64,000 nucleotides of DNA from Myotis daubentonii (taxonomy: Eukaryota > Chordata > Mammalia > Chiroptera > Vespertilionidae): NCBI RefSeq assembly GCF_963259705.1, contig NC_081841.1:120041033-120105032 (forward strand). The letters are read 5' to 3'. Of the stretch, positions 11,400 through 22,070 are shown piece after piece; position 1 is the first letter of the stretch, and each line of letters begins with the position of its first letter. Both the position numbers and the translations under genes were made by a program. The notes beneath the pieces are model-generated. The model was not told the DNA's origin and did not search any database. It saw nothing but the letters and a program-made list of their open reading frames with translations.

Positions 11400-12821
11400 C
11401 AATTTCCTCTCTTAACATGGTCCCCTCTGTCTCGCCCTTATGGACATTCCATTCTTTAACAACATTTTCTAAAACCTCCCTTGCCTGTTCAGTAAATCAT
11501 TTTTGCTTCATCAATAGCTTCTATTGTTTCTACTTACTCTATAGAGGAAGGTAAAGGGTTCACATTGGTTTCTGAAATTGGAAAACTGAAAACTTCCTCC
11601 TCAAGATGGAAGGGAGGCCCCATTCCAAAACTTGCATCCACTGATTTATCCCAGGTACTTCCCTGCCTGGTACTTTTGTGGGTTCTCTGGAATTTCCCAC
11701 ACCTTGGTATGCTTTTCTGCAAAAGTGCTGTTGGCACATATGTGCACCTTAATCCTGTTACCTCTGAACATGTTTGCTCTAAAAATGTCTGATGAAAATC
11801 ACTGAGAGCAGCCATGGTGGAGGAGAAAGCAATGTGACCTCAGTAACTGAGTCTCCATGATGTCCAGAGGTGCATTTATAAAGGAGAGTGAGTAACCACC
11901 AGTCTGGGTGACTAAGCAACTGGAGGACATCTATTCGCTGAAGAATCTCAGGTCTCTCAAGTGTCAGCTGACCAGAGCCTCTGTGATCCCCTCTTAACCA
12001 GAACCCAATAGACAGCCACCAGTGCCCACAGGAGCAGAGGATGCCCTGGACCTAAGTGATCATTCCTATTAGTCACATTCAAGATCATCCAACTCAGCTC
12101 TGTCCCCAGCCTGGCAGCAGGGCTCACTGTAATGGATAGGAAATGTCTAGGTGAGAAAGAGAGACGGTCTCGAGGGGCCAAGTCAGGCTCCTGCCTCCTC
12201 CCAGTGCTTATCTCCACTCCTCTATTTTAGCAAAACTAGCCACATAAACCCAGACATGGTGATATTAAAGCTTTAACCGGCTTTCCTCCCAGAGGCACAT
12301 CTGCTGCCTGAACGCCATGTTGCCTCTCCACCATAAAAACCCAGGGTTTCACTTCTCCTTAATGTGATCCTAAATCCAGACTGGCCTCTGGGCAAACTCT
12401 GGCCTTGGCCCCCACCACACCTCTCACAGTCTGAATGTTTGGGAGTCATTTCCAGGAAGGTTAGCTTTTATAAGAGAGGCCATGTGCCCCTTTGGAGGAT
12501 CAGAGACCATTTTGAGGAAGTCAAAGCACAGTAGATGGGGAGGCTATTTGCTGTTTCTGCTCTGTGGGTCATGACTCCAGCCTAAGAAGTGTCTTGAATT
12601 CAGTAACTCACTACAAACCCACTTGAGGCAAGGGACCTCTGATGTCGAGAAGGGGCTTTTTCATTCTAAAATCCATTGTAGCAATATTTAGCTTTAATAG
12701 TTCAGACCTGGCTGCCTGTGCACTGCTAGGAGTTAGCATGCTGGTTCCTGACCCTGTGGCTTAAGGGGCCTGGGTGCCATGACTGGGTTACCTGTGGAAT
12801 TATTATCTAGTTACAAGTGTG
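11400..12821. other. Non-genic DNA, nothing recognised
   Basis: Short overlapping frames occur on both strands (e.g. 11534-11815 minus and 11565-11792 plus) with no family resemblance. No repeat identified by eye. Confidence 0.4.
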
Positions 12822-12916
12822 TATGTATGTATGTGTGTAGTATGTGTGTGCATATGCGTGTGCTATGTGTATGCATGTGCTTATGTATGTGTATGCCTAT
12901 AGATTGTGTACCTGTG

Positions 12917-12961
<45 letters not shown>
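12822..12961. repeat. (TG/TA)n microsatellite ending in pure (TA)n
   Basis: GTATGTATGTGTG-type sequence followed by about 20 TA units (12919-12960). The next Helitron begins two bases later. Confidence 0.9.
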
Positions 12962-12963
<2 letters not shown>

Positions 12964-13432
12964 CTAGAGGCCCAGTGTACAAAAATTTGTGCACTGGTGT
13001 CGGGGCGGGGGGGAATCCCTCAGCCTGGACTGTGCCCTCTCACAGTCTGGGACCCCTCGGGGATGACCATCTGCTGGCTGAGGCCTGCTCCCCAGGCAAT
13101 AGGGCCTAAGCTGGCAATCAGACATCCCTCTGGCAACCCAGCCGCCCTTGGGGGATGTCTACTTGCCAGTGGGGAGCAGACCTAAGCTGCAGTCATCCTT
13201 AGCGCTGCTGAGGAGGCAGGAGAGGCTCCCACCACCACCGCTGTACTGGCAGCCATCAGCCTGGCTTGTGACTGAGCAGAGCTTCTCCATATGGGAGCTC
13301 ACTGACCACCAGAGGGCAGCTCCTGCATTGAGCATCTGCCCCCTGGTGGTCAGTGTGTGTCATAGTGACCAGTCATTTCCAGTCTTTCTGCTGTTAGGGT
13401 CAGTTTGCATATTACCCTGTTACTGTATAGGA
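12964..13432 (-). mobile_element. HeliBat-type Helitron carrying inverted CTCF-like motifs
   Basis: Reverse orientation. The left end CTAGAGGCCCAGTG with the hairpin ACAAAAATTTGTGCACTGG is the Helitron 3' terminus, and the right end ...CAGTATAGGA is the reversed 5' TC terminus. 469 bp, non-coding. It contains two motifs matching the CTCF core on opposite strands (13306-13319 and 13336-13349). Relatives with the same internal block lie at 33404 and 40277. Confidence 0.85.
13306..13349. promoter_or_regulatory. Inverted pair of CTCF-like core motifs (predicted)
   Basis: CCACCAGAGGGCAG on the plus strand at 13306-13319 and its inverted partner CTGCCCCCTGGTGG at 13336-13349 fit the known CTCF core CCASYAGRKGGCRS. 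Both lie in arms of a larger inverted repeat (CACTGACCACCAG...CTGGTGGTCAGTG). Binding is inferred from the motif only. Confidence 0.5.
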
Positions 13433-14106
13433 TAGAGGCCTGGTGCACGGGTAGGGGCTGGCTGGTTTGCCCTGAATGGTGTCCCAGATCAGGGTGGGGG
13501 TCCCCACTGGGGTGCCTGGCCAGCCCTGATGAGGGGCTGATGGCTGTTTTCAGGCTGCCTGCACCCCCTTCAGGGTGGGGGTCCCCACTGAGGTGCCTGG
13601 CCAGTCAAGATGAGGGGCTGATGGCTGTTTTCAGGCTGCCCGCACCCCCTTCAGGGTGGGGGTCTTCACTGGGGTGCCGGGCCAGCCTGGATGAGGCTCT
13701 GAGGGCTGTTTTCAGGCTGGCCAAGCCCACTGGTGACTGAAGCTCCCTTTCTCTCCTTTTTTTTCCTTTTTTCTTATTTTTAATTCTGGGATTTATTTAC
13801 CTTCTATAATTGAAACATGGTTGTGGCTCCAACTTGGAGTCCTCGCTGGCTGAAAGCAGGTATCTGGCGCTTGTTTAGCTTCTATAATTGATACATAGTT
13901 GCTTTTGGAGCTCAGAGCTGGGCTGGACAGGAGGGGAAGCTTGGCTTCCTTTATCACTGGAGCAAGCAAGCCTCCTGTTCGCTTCAGCTGTGTGGCTGCC
14001 GGCCACCATCTTTGTTGGCAGTTAATTTGCATATTGCCCTGATTAGCCAATGGGAAGCGTAGCAAAGGTATGGTTAATTATCATGTTTGTCTATTATTAG
14101 ATAGGA
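13433..14106 (-). mobile_element. HeliBat-type Helitron with ~80-bp internal repeats
   Basis: Abuts the previous Helitron. The left end AGAGGCCTGGTGCACGGG is the 3' terminus with the C of CTAG lost at the junction; the right end is CTATTATTAGATAGGA. Three copies of a CAGGGTGGGGGTCC(C/T)CACTG unit occur at about 13490, 13572 and 13651. The same unit is found in the Helitrons at 31852 and 57365. The 5' sector carries TTGGCAGTTAATTTGCATAT, as in the first Helitron of the window. Confidence 0.85.
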
Positions 14107-14435
14107 TGTGGTGTATATGTGTATGCAGTGTGTGCATGTGCTGTGTGTATGTGTGTAGGCATGTGTTTGTGCTATGCCTATGCATGCATGTGTTTGTGTA
14201 CGTGTGTATGTGTGTGGTGTGTGCCTGTGCTGCATGTATGGTATATGTATATATATATGTGTAGGTTTTTATGTGTGGTGTGCTGTTTTGGTGCGTGTGT
14301 GCTGTGAATATGGGTATGTGTATGTGTGTGTCTCGGTGTTTATGTGTGGTGTTTTTAAGTGTGTGCTGTATATGTACATGTATGTATGGTTGTGTATGTT
14401 TATCTGTGATGCGTGTGTACAGGGGCATGATGATT
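14107..14435. repeat. Degenerate (TG)n-rich microsatellite
   Basis: Long TGTG/TGTA/TGCA-rich sequence on the plus strand. The cysteine-rich and histidine/threonine-rich frames across it on both strands are repeat translations, not proteins. Confidence 0.85.
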
Positions 14436-17388
14436 AAAATGGGAGCCTGCATTGTACAGTACAACAAGTTTCCTGTTGTGGACAGCTTAACTGTTTCTAA
14501 GTGTTTTCTATCTTATCCTCCCTCCCTTACAGTGTCAGTCTTGATAGTGGAACCTGGCTCCTGGCCAAAACCAGCCTCTGGAGCTCTCTGACTCTCCCGC
14601 TCTGTCTTCCACTTCATCACTTGCCACAAGCAGGGGGGGCAGCTGAAGTGACTTTAGATTTGAGAAGTCAATCTCGAAAGTCCTCCTGTAAATCAGGGGG
14701 GCACAATCTGGCACTTGAAAAATGAGGTGCTCCCTTCTTCAGTACCAGTTACGTTACTATATTTTCAGTTACAGGCAGGAGTTTCTTGTCTCCCTGCCTT
14801 CTCCCAAATGCTGATGTTCTTCACAGATATCTAAGGTGAAAGGATGCCTGCTGGCTATTGGTATCTTAAAAATGTTTACATTGAAATCACCAGACCATTA
14901 TTTTTCTTCCACATTAGGCTCAGCTTTAACAATCAGCCAGTAGCCCTCGATATTGACTTTCTTTCTTCCTTTTGGTTTGGCTGACAGTAAAGTGCTGCTG
15001 GGGATGCTCACTACATCTCTGGAAAGTGGAGCCTGCTGTGCCCTTACCTGGTGATGGGCTCATAGGAGGGAAATGACCATGTTTGTGAGTACTAGCAGGT
15101 ACTTGCTTTGTGCAGCAGATGAAAACGTCTGAGGGTGAGAGTTTGAATGCCCCTTCCCCTAAGAAAGCATGTATTTTTTTCTGTTTCGCTGTAGCCACAC
15201 CTCAAAGCCAAGTATAAACTTGGTTTTTCAAAGAAGAATTCTGAAGACTGAAATTCACACAGCTACTTCAGTTCAACATGGTCCTCCTGCCAGCTGGCTA
15301 CTTGAACAGAGATCTCTTCACAGACATCAAACAGCTTGCTATAAAGGTTCTCACAAGACTCTAAGCTAAGACCAGAGAGCACCAACAAGTTAGAGTATTT
15401 CTGGAGTTCTGACACTACTTGGGAATATACTCACATCTTTGTGAAGGCTCAAGGGTCTCTAAACTGTGGGATGTGTCTGCTTAGATCATCAAGTTCAAAG
15501 TCCACATTGCAAGAAATGTAGTTGTTGAAAATATCATGGGGGTCTTCTTTGACATATTAAACAATAAATACTAAAGGGTTTTAGGCAGGGCTCAGCATGT
15601 TGAGATTTGTGCTTTAAAAGGTGACTCTGCCAGCAAAGTGGAGCATTGTTTGAAAGTGGACACAACCGGCAACTGGAAAACCAGTTAGAGGACTCATGTA
15701 TTATTTTAGAAAGACATAGTGAAGTCCTAAAGTGAGCTCTGACAATATAAATGGAGAGGAAGAAATGCACTAAGGAAATGTTTAGAAAGCCAAATAAATC
15801 AGCAGAATCTATTTCACTTGGGTGATTTGGGAAGTATGGCATGGCTAACAAAGGAGAAAAGAAGAGTGGGGAGCAAGCTTAGTGGGGGTGAAGGGGTAGG
15901 AGGAGGGGAATGAGTTCAGTTTTGAATATGTTGAGTTTAGGTATTTATGCAGCATTTGTGAGGAGGCAACCAGCAGGAACAAGTCTGGGCTGAACACAGT
16001 GATTTGGGAGTGGAGCATAATAGTGATAGCTAAATTAAAGAGTGGATGTCATCACCCAAGTAGAATTATGAATATAAGTAGGATGAGGGCTGAGGAAGGA
16101 ACCCTGGAAGACTCTGGTAGAAGAGATCTTGAAGGAAGCAAAGATGTCATAGACATGGGAGACTGTGGATCAGAAGTTTAAGGCTTGGAAGCCAAAAGAA
16201 GAGGTGATTTCCGGAAGGGAAGGATTGGTAGGGTTAATTGCAGTTGAGCAACTTCCTAAGTTAAAAAGAAAGAGTTGTAGAAATAAAAACCAACCAGATG
16301 AAAAAAGCAAAGGTTATATATTCTGCGTTTGTTATATCAAGGGAGTCAGCCACCACCACTTACATTTTGGAACATACTCAAAGGCAGGTAGAGGGGTGGA
16401 AAAGATTAGAGTGGAAAAAGGAAGGCTTTGGGTGTACCTGATTGTGGGCTGTTATCACAGGGAGCTGTGAGTGGACTGGCTAGAACTGAGACATCCTATG
16501 TGATTGCTTAGGGTTCGTATTTGGCTTTCTCTGGTTAGTCCTGTTAGAAGCAGAACAAAAATAGGGAAGCTATCAGTTATCAATCAAATTCTGGTTATTT
16601 GGGGCTGATTGTTATAGAAGTTATGTTTAGCTTCCTGAATTATCACTAAGAATAGCAATCTAGCTTCCTGAAAATCTGACTTATAGCAGACTGGCTTCCT
16701 GGGTTGTTCATTGTATATAAGGAGATTGGTTTTCTGAACTGGTTGCTGCAGGTTGTGGGCCAAAGTTCTATTTTTACATGTGGTCTGGCATTGCCCATCT
16801 GTGTATTCAATCTCTCAGAGTGCACTTAGATGTGGCTTCTGGGAGCCTTATTGAAAGCAGTTTCAGAGATGACAAGGGAACAGAGAATAGGTAGGCACCT
16901 GCAGTAGGAGCCTATGGCCCAACCCTTTCACATACATTTTGTTAAGAAAAGGAGTAAATAAAGCTCTAAGAAGTGTTTTGTCCTTAAATGAATAGGCTGA
17001 GAAGAAGCCATTGTAAAAAGGGCTGAAAATAGAAGACTGCATATTGGGCTTCTACCCCTGTATATCATATCTTATGTGGACTTTGAATTCATCTAGTCCC
17101 AAACTGGGCCTGCTCTCCTTGCTACAAACAAGTTCCGTTTTCTATTAGTTGGTGCACTCCTCTCCAACCAGTCAGTAACCTCAATGAATGGTTATGTTCT
17201 ATCAATTTTACTTTTAAAACTTCCTCACATACTAGTATACCCTCTTATCTTAATTCCACTGGTACTGGCTTGGGATGGGTTCTTATCATTTCTCAACTGC
17301 ATTATTATGACAGGTTCAAACTGGTCCTTTCAGCCCCTGCCTATCCTGTCTCAAAACTATTGACTGAACTTTCTTTCTTTTTTTGTTT
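14436..17388. other. Mostly unique DNA; diverged old-repeat stretch around 15880-16180
   Basis: The sequence from about 15880 to 16180 (AGTTCAGTTTTGAATATGTTGAGTTTA..., AGGAACCCTGGAAGACTCTGG) resembles phrases at 18200-18730 and, reversed, at 29230-29410. This points to one ancient interspersed family that I cannot name. Around 16567-16700 the phrase GCTTCCTG recurs several times at 30-60 bp spacing, possibly an LTR relic. Confidence 0.35.
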
Positions 17389-17389
17389 A

Positions 17390-17576
17390 AGTCTCATCTG
17401 AGGACATGTTTTTATTGATTCTTAGACAGAGAGGAAGGAGAGTGAGAGAAAAACATTGATGTGAGAGAGAAGCATCAATCAGTTGACTCTTGTATGCACC
17501 CAGACTGGGGATCAAACCCAAAACCTAGCTATATGCCCTGACTGGAAATTGAACTTCCAAACAACTGAGCCAGAGT
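17390..17576 (-). mobile_element. Ves-type SINE, older diverged copy
   Basis: Antisense SINE with the family order: A-rich tail and GAGAGG stretch, CCCAGACTGGGGATCAAACCC (B-box region, reversed) and an AACTGAGCCAGAG head. More diverged than the adjacent copy, which is inserted next to its head. Confidence 0.7.
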
Positions 17577-17592
17577 CTAAGCTTTCATTTTA

Positions 17593-17842
17593 TTTATTTA
17601 TTTTTTAAATATTTTTTTAAATATATTTTATTGATTTTTTACAGAGAGGAAGGGAGAGGGATAGAGAGTTAGAAACATCGATGAGGGAGAAACATGAGGG
17701 AGAAACATCGATCAGCTGCCTCCTGCACACCTCCCACTGGGGATGTGCCCGCAACCAAGGTACATGCCCTTGACTGGAATCGAACCTGGGACCTTTCAGT
17801 CAGCAGGCCGATGCTCTATCCACTGAGCCAAACCAGTAAGGG
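17593..17842 (-). mobile_element. Ves-type SINE
   Basis: The minus strand begins GCCCTTACTGGTTTGGCTCA, followed by GTGGATAGAGCATCGGCC, the classic bat Ves head derived from a tRNA. The B box lies in GGTTCGATTCC, and the tail runs into GAGAGAGG and AT-rich sequence. It contains a short duplication of ATGAGGGAGAAACAT. Exact 16-bp duplication CTAAGCTTTCATTTTA at 17577-17592 and 17843-17858. Confidence 0.95.
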
Positions 17843-17934
17843 CTAAGCTTTCATTTTAGAAGCCAAATAATCTTAACTTTCTGCTTACATTCTTTCAATG
17901 TAAGCCCACAGGACAAATTGTAAACTTAGTATGG

Positions 17935-18060
17935 CATCTATTCATTCATTCATTCATTACACAAATAGTTATTAAGCACCTATGATGCACCAGTCATCAT
18001 GCTGTGTACTGAGAATGCAATAACAAATCAAATAAACCAACCCATGGCTCCTCTGAAATC
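17935..18060 (-). repeat. L2-like LINE fragment, antisense
   Basis: (ATTC)n followed by ATAGTTATTAAGCACCTATG and CAGTCATCATGCTGTGTACTG, the reversed L2 3'-end pattern. Confidence 0.5.
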
Positions 18061-18199
18061 TGGCCAGTATGGAAGAAGGGCGTGAGACACCTAGGAGATA
18101 GGTGGGCTAGATGGATCTTATAGGCAGAACAGTGGTTTATCTTTATGCTCAGAGTAATTGATTGGTGTAAACTGGAGGTGGAGAAGGTGATGTGACCAG

Positions 18200-18730
18200 A
18201 TTTGCATTTCAAAAAGATCATTCTGGCTGCTGTTTGGAGAGTTAAGAGGGTGGGGTTGAGAAGATACAGGTAGAAAGCAGTAGAGATAGGAACCCAGAGT
18301 AAATAAACTCAGGTAGTGATAGTGGAGATGGAGAATATGAATGTTTAGAAGCTATTCTTAGGAGGACTTGAACATGAGGGGTTTGAGCAATAGTTGTCAG
18401 AGATGATTTTTGGTTCCCCACTTACAGAAGTTGGTAATGGTCTCTTCCATTCCCTGAGTTAGGGAACCCTGGAAGAGAAACAGTTGAAGTAGTGGAGGTA
18501 GATACTAAAGTTAATTTTAGACATGTTCTTTTTGAGGTGACTTTGACATATCCAAGAGACCTCTAGCATTGGAACCAGACAAGAAATAAATCTGTAAGTC
18601 ATCTGCATATAGGAACTAACTGAATGCCTGAGATGAACTCAACATTTAGTGACTGGGCAGAGGAAGAAAAGCACAGAGAGGAGACAAAGAAGCAGCTGGC
18701 AAAGCAGGAAGGACCCAAGAGAGGATTGTA
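18200..18730 (+). repeat. Unnamed ancient interspersed repeat
   Basis: Phrases such as TTTTAGACATGTTCTTTTTGAGGTGAC, CATCTGCATATAGGAACTAACTG and CACAGAGAGGAGACAAAGAAGCAG recur in diverged form at 15880-16180 and 29230-29410. Family not assigned. No coding potential seen. Confidence 0.35.
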
Positions 18731-19139
18731 TTGTGAAAGCCAAGGGTAGAAAGTACACTGAAGACTTTTTAAAAAATGTCAGTAAGCTTTAGCAATATGT
18801 AAATTATTAGTTACTTTGGCAGTGCTTCTCAAACTTTGTCATGGTAGAGTAGAAAATGATATTTGTACATTACCAAGGTTAAAATCAGACAAGACTTCTC
18901 AGAGGCAGATGCACTAGCACAGAAGCACTGGCTTCCCAGGACTCACCTGACTGCTCTGAGTGTTGAGGATGAATTCACTTGGTCCGCCTCTAGCCTCTTC
19001 TCAGCACACCAGTAAGCAGTTGGGAAGCTCTGCCTTCTAGGGAAGATTCAGTTTCCAAAAAGGGATGGATCCTGAAGCCAGCTTTCAAGAGAAGTAAGGA
19101 GTGAAGAACAGGGAAACTACCATTGCATTGCTCTAGGTG

Positions 19140-19350
19140 CAGTGGTCGGCAAACGGCGGCTCGTGAGCCACATGCAGCTCTTTGGCCCCTTGAATGTGGC
19201 TCTTCCACAAAATACTGACTTCTGCGCATGGGCCACGAAGTTTCAATCACACTGTACGTGCGCACCCACATGTGGTATTTTGTGGAAGAGCCACACTCAA
19301 GGGGCCAAAGAGCCGCATGTGGCTCGCGAGCCGCAGTTTGCCGACCACTG
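19140..19350. mobile_element. Palindromic non-autonomous hAT element (MITE)
   Basis: Terminal inverted repeats CAGTGGTCGGCAAAC / GTTTGCCGACCACTG. The inverted repeats extend well inward (GAGCCACATGCAGCTCTTTG vs CAAAGAGCCGCATGTGGCTC; GTGGCTCTTCCACAAAATAC vs GTATTTTGTGGAAGAGCCAC). The flanks share CTCTAGG (19131-19137 and 19351-19357), one base off a clean 8-bp hAT duplication. 211 bp with a small central loop. The TIR style matches non-autonomous hATs amplified in vespertilionid bats. Confidence 0.9.
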
Positions 19351-19595
19351 CTCTAGGGAGTAATAATCTCATTGCATTCTAAGTGAATGGTGCCTGTGCA
19401 GGGATTAACATGGGGTAAGGGAATAAAGCCAGACAAATATAGCTAATTTTTTAGAGAACTTTGTTTGAGAATGGAAAGCCAGAAATAAGATTATAGATGG
19501 GGGGAGGGGGTGAGTTCATTGTGTTATCGCTTTTAAAATTGGGAGAAGCATTTGTATATTTAAAAAACTAAGTAAACAGATACATTGAGAGAAAA

Positions 19596-20220
19596 TCTCT
19601 ATATATAAAGAGGTAATATGCTAATTGGTCCTAACGGTGTCCCAGTCATGACCAGTCAATGGGCTGTGTGCGCACAGGAGCTGGTGGGCAGGGACGGGGG
19701 TGGGGACTTCTGCCCCCAGTTGAGGCATGTGCAGGCCTGCCCAGTGCCAATGTCACACTGCCTCGGAGGCGGAGGCTGCTCCCAACTGAGACATGTGCAG
19801 GCAGGAGCTGGTGGGCGGGGACAGAGACAGGGGTGTCTGGCTGATCTGCCACAGCGAGGCTTGAGCAACCCTGGAGTGGACACAGACAAGCGGTGTGCCT
19901 GAGCCACTGAAGCACTGCTGGAGCAGGCCCGGAGCAGACACAGACATTTTTTTGTGGTGAATGGATGAGTCTGTGTTCATGAGAACACTTTGGTGGCTGT
20001 GGCTGCCAGCAGTGGCAGCAGCAGCAGGGTGATGGGGGTGGCACCTTCCCCTGATCATCCCGGTTGCCTCCCACAGAGGGAGGCCAGACTGTGGCTTAGG
20101 CCTGTTCTCCATGGGCCATCAGTAGGACATCCCCTGAGGGCTGCCAGATTGTGAGAGGCGGCAGGCTGGGCTGAGGAAACCCCTCCCCCAGTGGACGAAT
20201 TTCATGCACCGAGCCCCTAG
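19596..20220 (+). mobile_element. HeliBat-type Helitron
   Basis: Starts TCTCTATATATAAAGAGGTAATATGC and ends ATTTCATGCACCGAGCCCCTAG|T. 625 bp, non-coding despite several overlapping frames on both strands. It lies at the left edge of old L1 sequence that resumes at 20221. Confidence 0.85.
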
Positions 20221-20541
20221 TAATGAATATAAAATCCAATGAAGATGCAACATCATTATTCATTAGGGCAATGGAAATCAAAATCTTAATGAAGTGCCAA
20301 TTCATACCTGCCAGAATAGCTAAAATAAAAAATGGCCAATAATAAGAATGTTGGCAAGGATGTAGAGAAATTAGAACCCTCACACATTGCTGGTGGGATT
20401 TTAAAATGGTGCAACCACTTTGAAAAACAGTTTGGCAGTTCCTGAAAATCTAAAACATATTTACCATAGGATCTAGTAATTTCACCCCTAGGTATATGCC
20501 CAAGAGAACTGAAAAAACCGTATAAAATGTTCATGGAAGCA
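20221..20541 (+). mobile_element. Old L1 fragment (ORF2 3' region), left part
   Basis: Matches the L1 ORF2/3' pattern also seen at 27790-28110: TGAGGTACCA-like CCAATTCATACCTGCCAGAATAGC, GGATGTAGAGAAATTAGAACCCT, ACATTGCTGGTGGGATTTTAAAATGG. Interrupted at 20542 by a Helitron and resuming at 21078. Confidence 0.85.
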
Positions 20542-21077
20542 TCCTATCTAATAAAGAGGAAATATGCTAATTGACCCTCACACTGTCACAAAGATGGTGG
20601 CACCCACAGCCAATAAGGAGGGAATATGCTAATTGACAGTCATGCCCTCAAAAATGGTGGCACCCACAGCCAATAAGGAGGAAATATGCTAATTGACTGC
20701 CACACCCTCAAAGATGGCGGCACCCACAGCCACAAGATGGCGACGCCTAGTGCCCTCACCACTGCCAGGGCGGCAGGAGCATGGCAAGGCCAGGCCTGCC
20801 CCCATGTAGGCACAGACTTGCCACATGCTTGCCTCCGGAGTCCCCCAGTCCCCTCAGCCCCCCAGCCACCCAGGGCCGGCCCGAGGCTCAGGTAACCAGG
20901 GCCAGCCAAGGCTTGCACTGCCAGCAGTGGCAGCAGCAGAGGTGTGATGGGGTGTCACCTTCCCCTGATTGCCAAGTTGCCTCCCACACCTGAGGGCTCC
21001 CAGACTGTAAGAGGGGGCAGGCGGGGCTGAGGGACCACCCCTTCCAATGCATGAATTTTCATTTAGCAGGCCTCTAA
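20542..21077 (+). mobile_element. HeliBat-type Helitron with triplicated 5' segment, inserted in L1
   Basis: Starts TCCTATCTAATAAAGAGG and ends GGCCTCTAA. Flanking L1 sequence resumes in register on the right. A ~63-65-bp segment containing AATATGCTAATTGAC plus CACCCACAGCCA(C/A) is present three times (20557-20740). Confidence 0.85.
20557..20740 (+). repeat. Three tandem ~63-bp units at Helitron 5' end
   Basis: Each unit begins GGA(A/G)ATATGCTAATTGAC and ends GGCACCCACAGCCA. The middle junctions read AATAAGGAGG, imitating the AATAAAGAGG of the true 5' end, so the internal units look like partial new 5' ends. Confidence 0.8.
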
Positions 21078-21445
21078 TTATTCATAATAGCCAAAAAGTG
21101 GAAACAATTTAAATATTCATCCATTGATTAATGAATAAATAAAATGTGGTATAGCTATAATAAGGGATGAAATGTTGATTCATGCTACAACACTAAAAAG
21201 AAGCTAGCTATCAAAAGTCCTATATTGCATGATTCCACTTACATGAAATGTCAAGAATAGGCAAAAATTCTGTCCATAGAGATGAAAAGTAGATTGGTGG
21301 TTGTCAGAGCTAGGGCAGAGCTGGTAGTGGGGAGTGATTGCTAGCAGGTATGGGGTTCTTTGGGAAATGATTAATGTGTTCTAATATGATATAGTGGTAA
21401 TAGTTGCAGAACTCTGACTAAATTAAACTCCTGAATTATGCACCT
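21078..21445 (+). mobile_element. Old L1 fragment, right part (3' end/3' UTR)
   Basis: Continues TATTCATAATAGCCAAAAAGTGGAAACAA..., then the 3' UTR of an old L1 with GGTTGTCAGAGCTAGG and TAATGTGTTCTAATATGATA. Same element as 20221-20541. Confidence 0.8.
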
Positions 21446-21468
21446 TAAATGTTGAGTTCTGCAATATG

Positions 21469-21643
21469 TGAAGTGAGATAGTTCTTTGTAGTCCTGCCAA
21501 GTGCAGCTGCTGATTTGAGCAGGGGGAGTTCTGTACAGCTGGTAACTGTTCCTCCAAGTCAATGACACCTGAGCCCCACTGATCAGCTGCAAGGGGGGCC
21601 CAGAAACAACAGACACCAAAATGCCACTACACTCAGCTAAACA
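21469..21643 (+). repeat. Unidentified repeat, copy 1 (partner at 36116-36285)
   Basis: Shares GTAGTCCTGCCAA(G/A)TGCAGC, TGCTGATTTGAG, CTTCTGTACAG(C/T)TGGT- and the terminal CACTCAGCTAAA phrase with the other copy, in the same orientation. Family not recognised. Confidence 0.7.
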
Positions 21644-21689
21644 TTATATACTAGTAAAGCTGTTATGTTTTTTAAAGTCAAGAATTTTT

Positions 21690-22070
21690 ATGTCTCTGTT
21701 TCCACTCTTCAGCCTTATCTGCTGCCTGTCCTTCACCAATACATCCTCCTTTACCCAAATTCTATTCATCCTGCAAGACCCTGCTAGCTCACCTCTGTCT
21801 TAGTGTAGCCTTTGCTAACCACTCCCCCCTTCCCACACTCAGTGAGTAAACTGGGTTATTTCTGCTTTGTGCACCACTTTACTATTTAGTAATATTTACC
21901 ATTAAAACCCATCTTGTTATAGGACAATTATGTGTTTAAATGCCTGACTCACCACATTGTTGCTTCTTGAGGGAACTGACCTTCTCTCACCTATGGTTTT
22001 CACTGAAGTACTTAGCACTACACCTACCAAAGAAGATATACTTAACAAATATTTGGAACAAAAGGATGGA
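21690..22070 (+). repeat. L2-like LINE 3' end
   Basis: Ordered L2 features: TTCATCCTGCAAGACCCTGC, a CCTTTGCTAACCACTCCCCC stretch, GCTTCTTGAGGGAACTGACC, ACTGAAGTACTTAGCACTACACC and ACAAATATTTGGAACAAAAGG. Confidence 0.6.

Noticed and set aside
14081..14467. 128-codon minus frame and several plus cysteine-rich frames
   Set aside because: Translation of a TG-rich microsatellite.
17593..17842. tRNA gene call from the TGGCTCA...GGTTCGATTCC head
   Set aside because: A/B boxes are part of a Ves SINE with tail and target duplication; it cannot fold as a complete tRNA.
19646..20112. Overlapping 119- to 142-codon minus frames
   Set aside because: They lie wholly inside a GC-rich non-autonomous Helitron with frames open on both strands at once.
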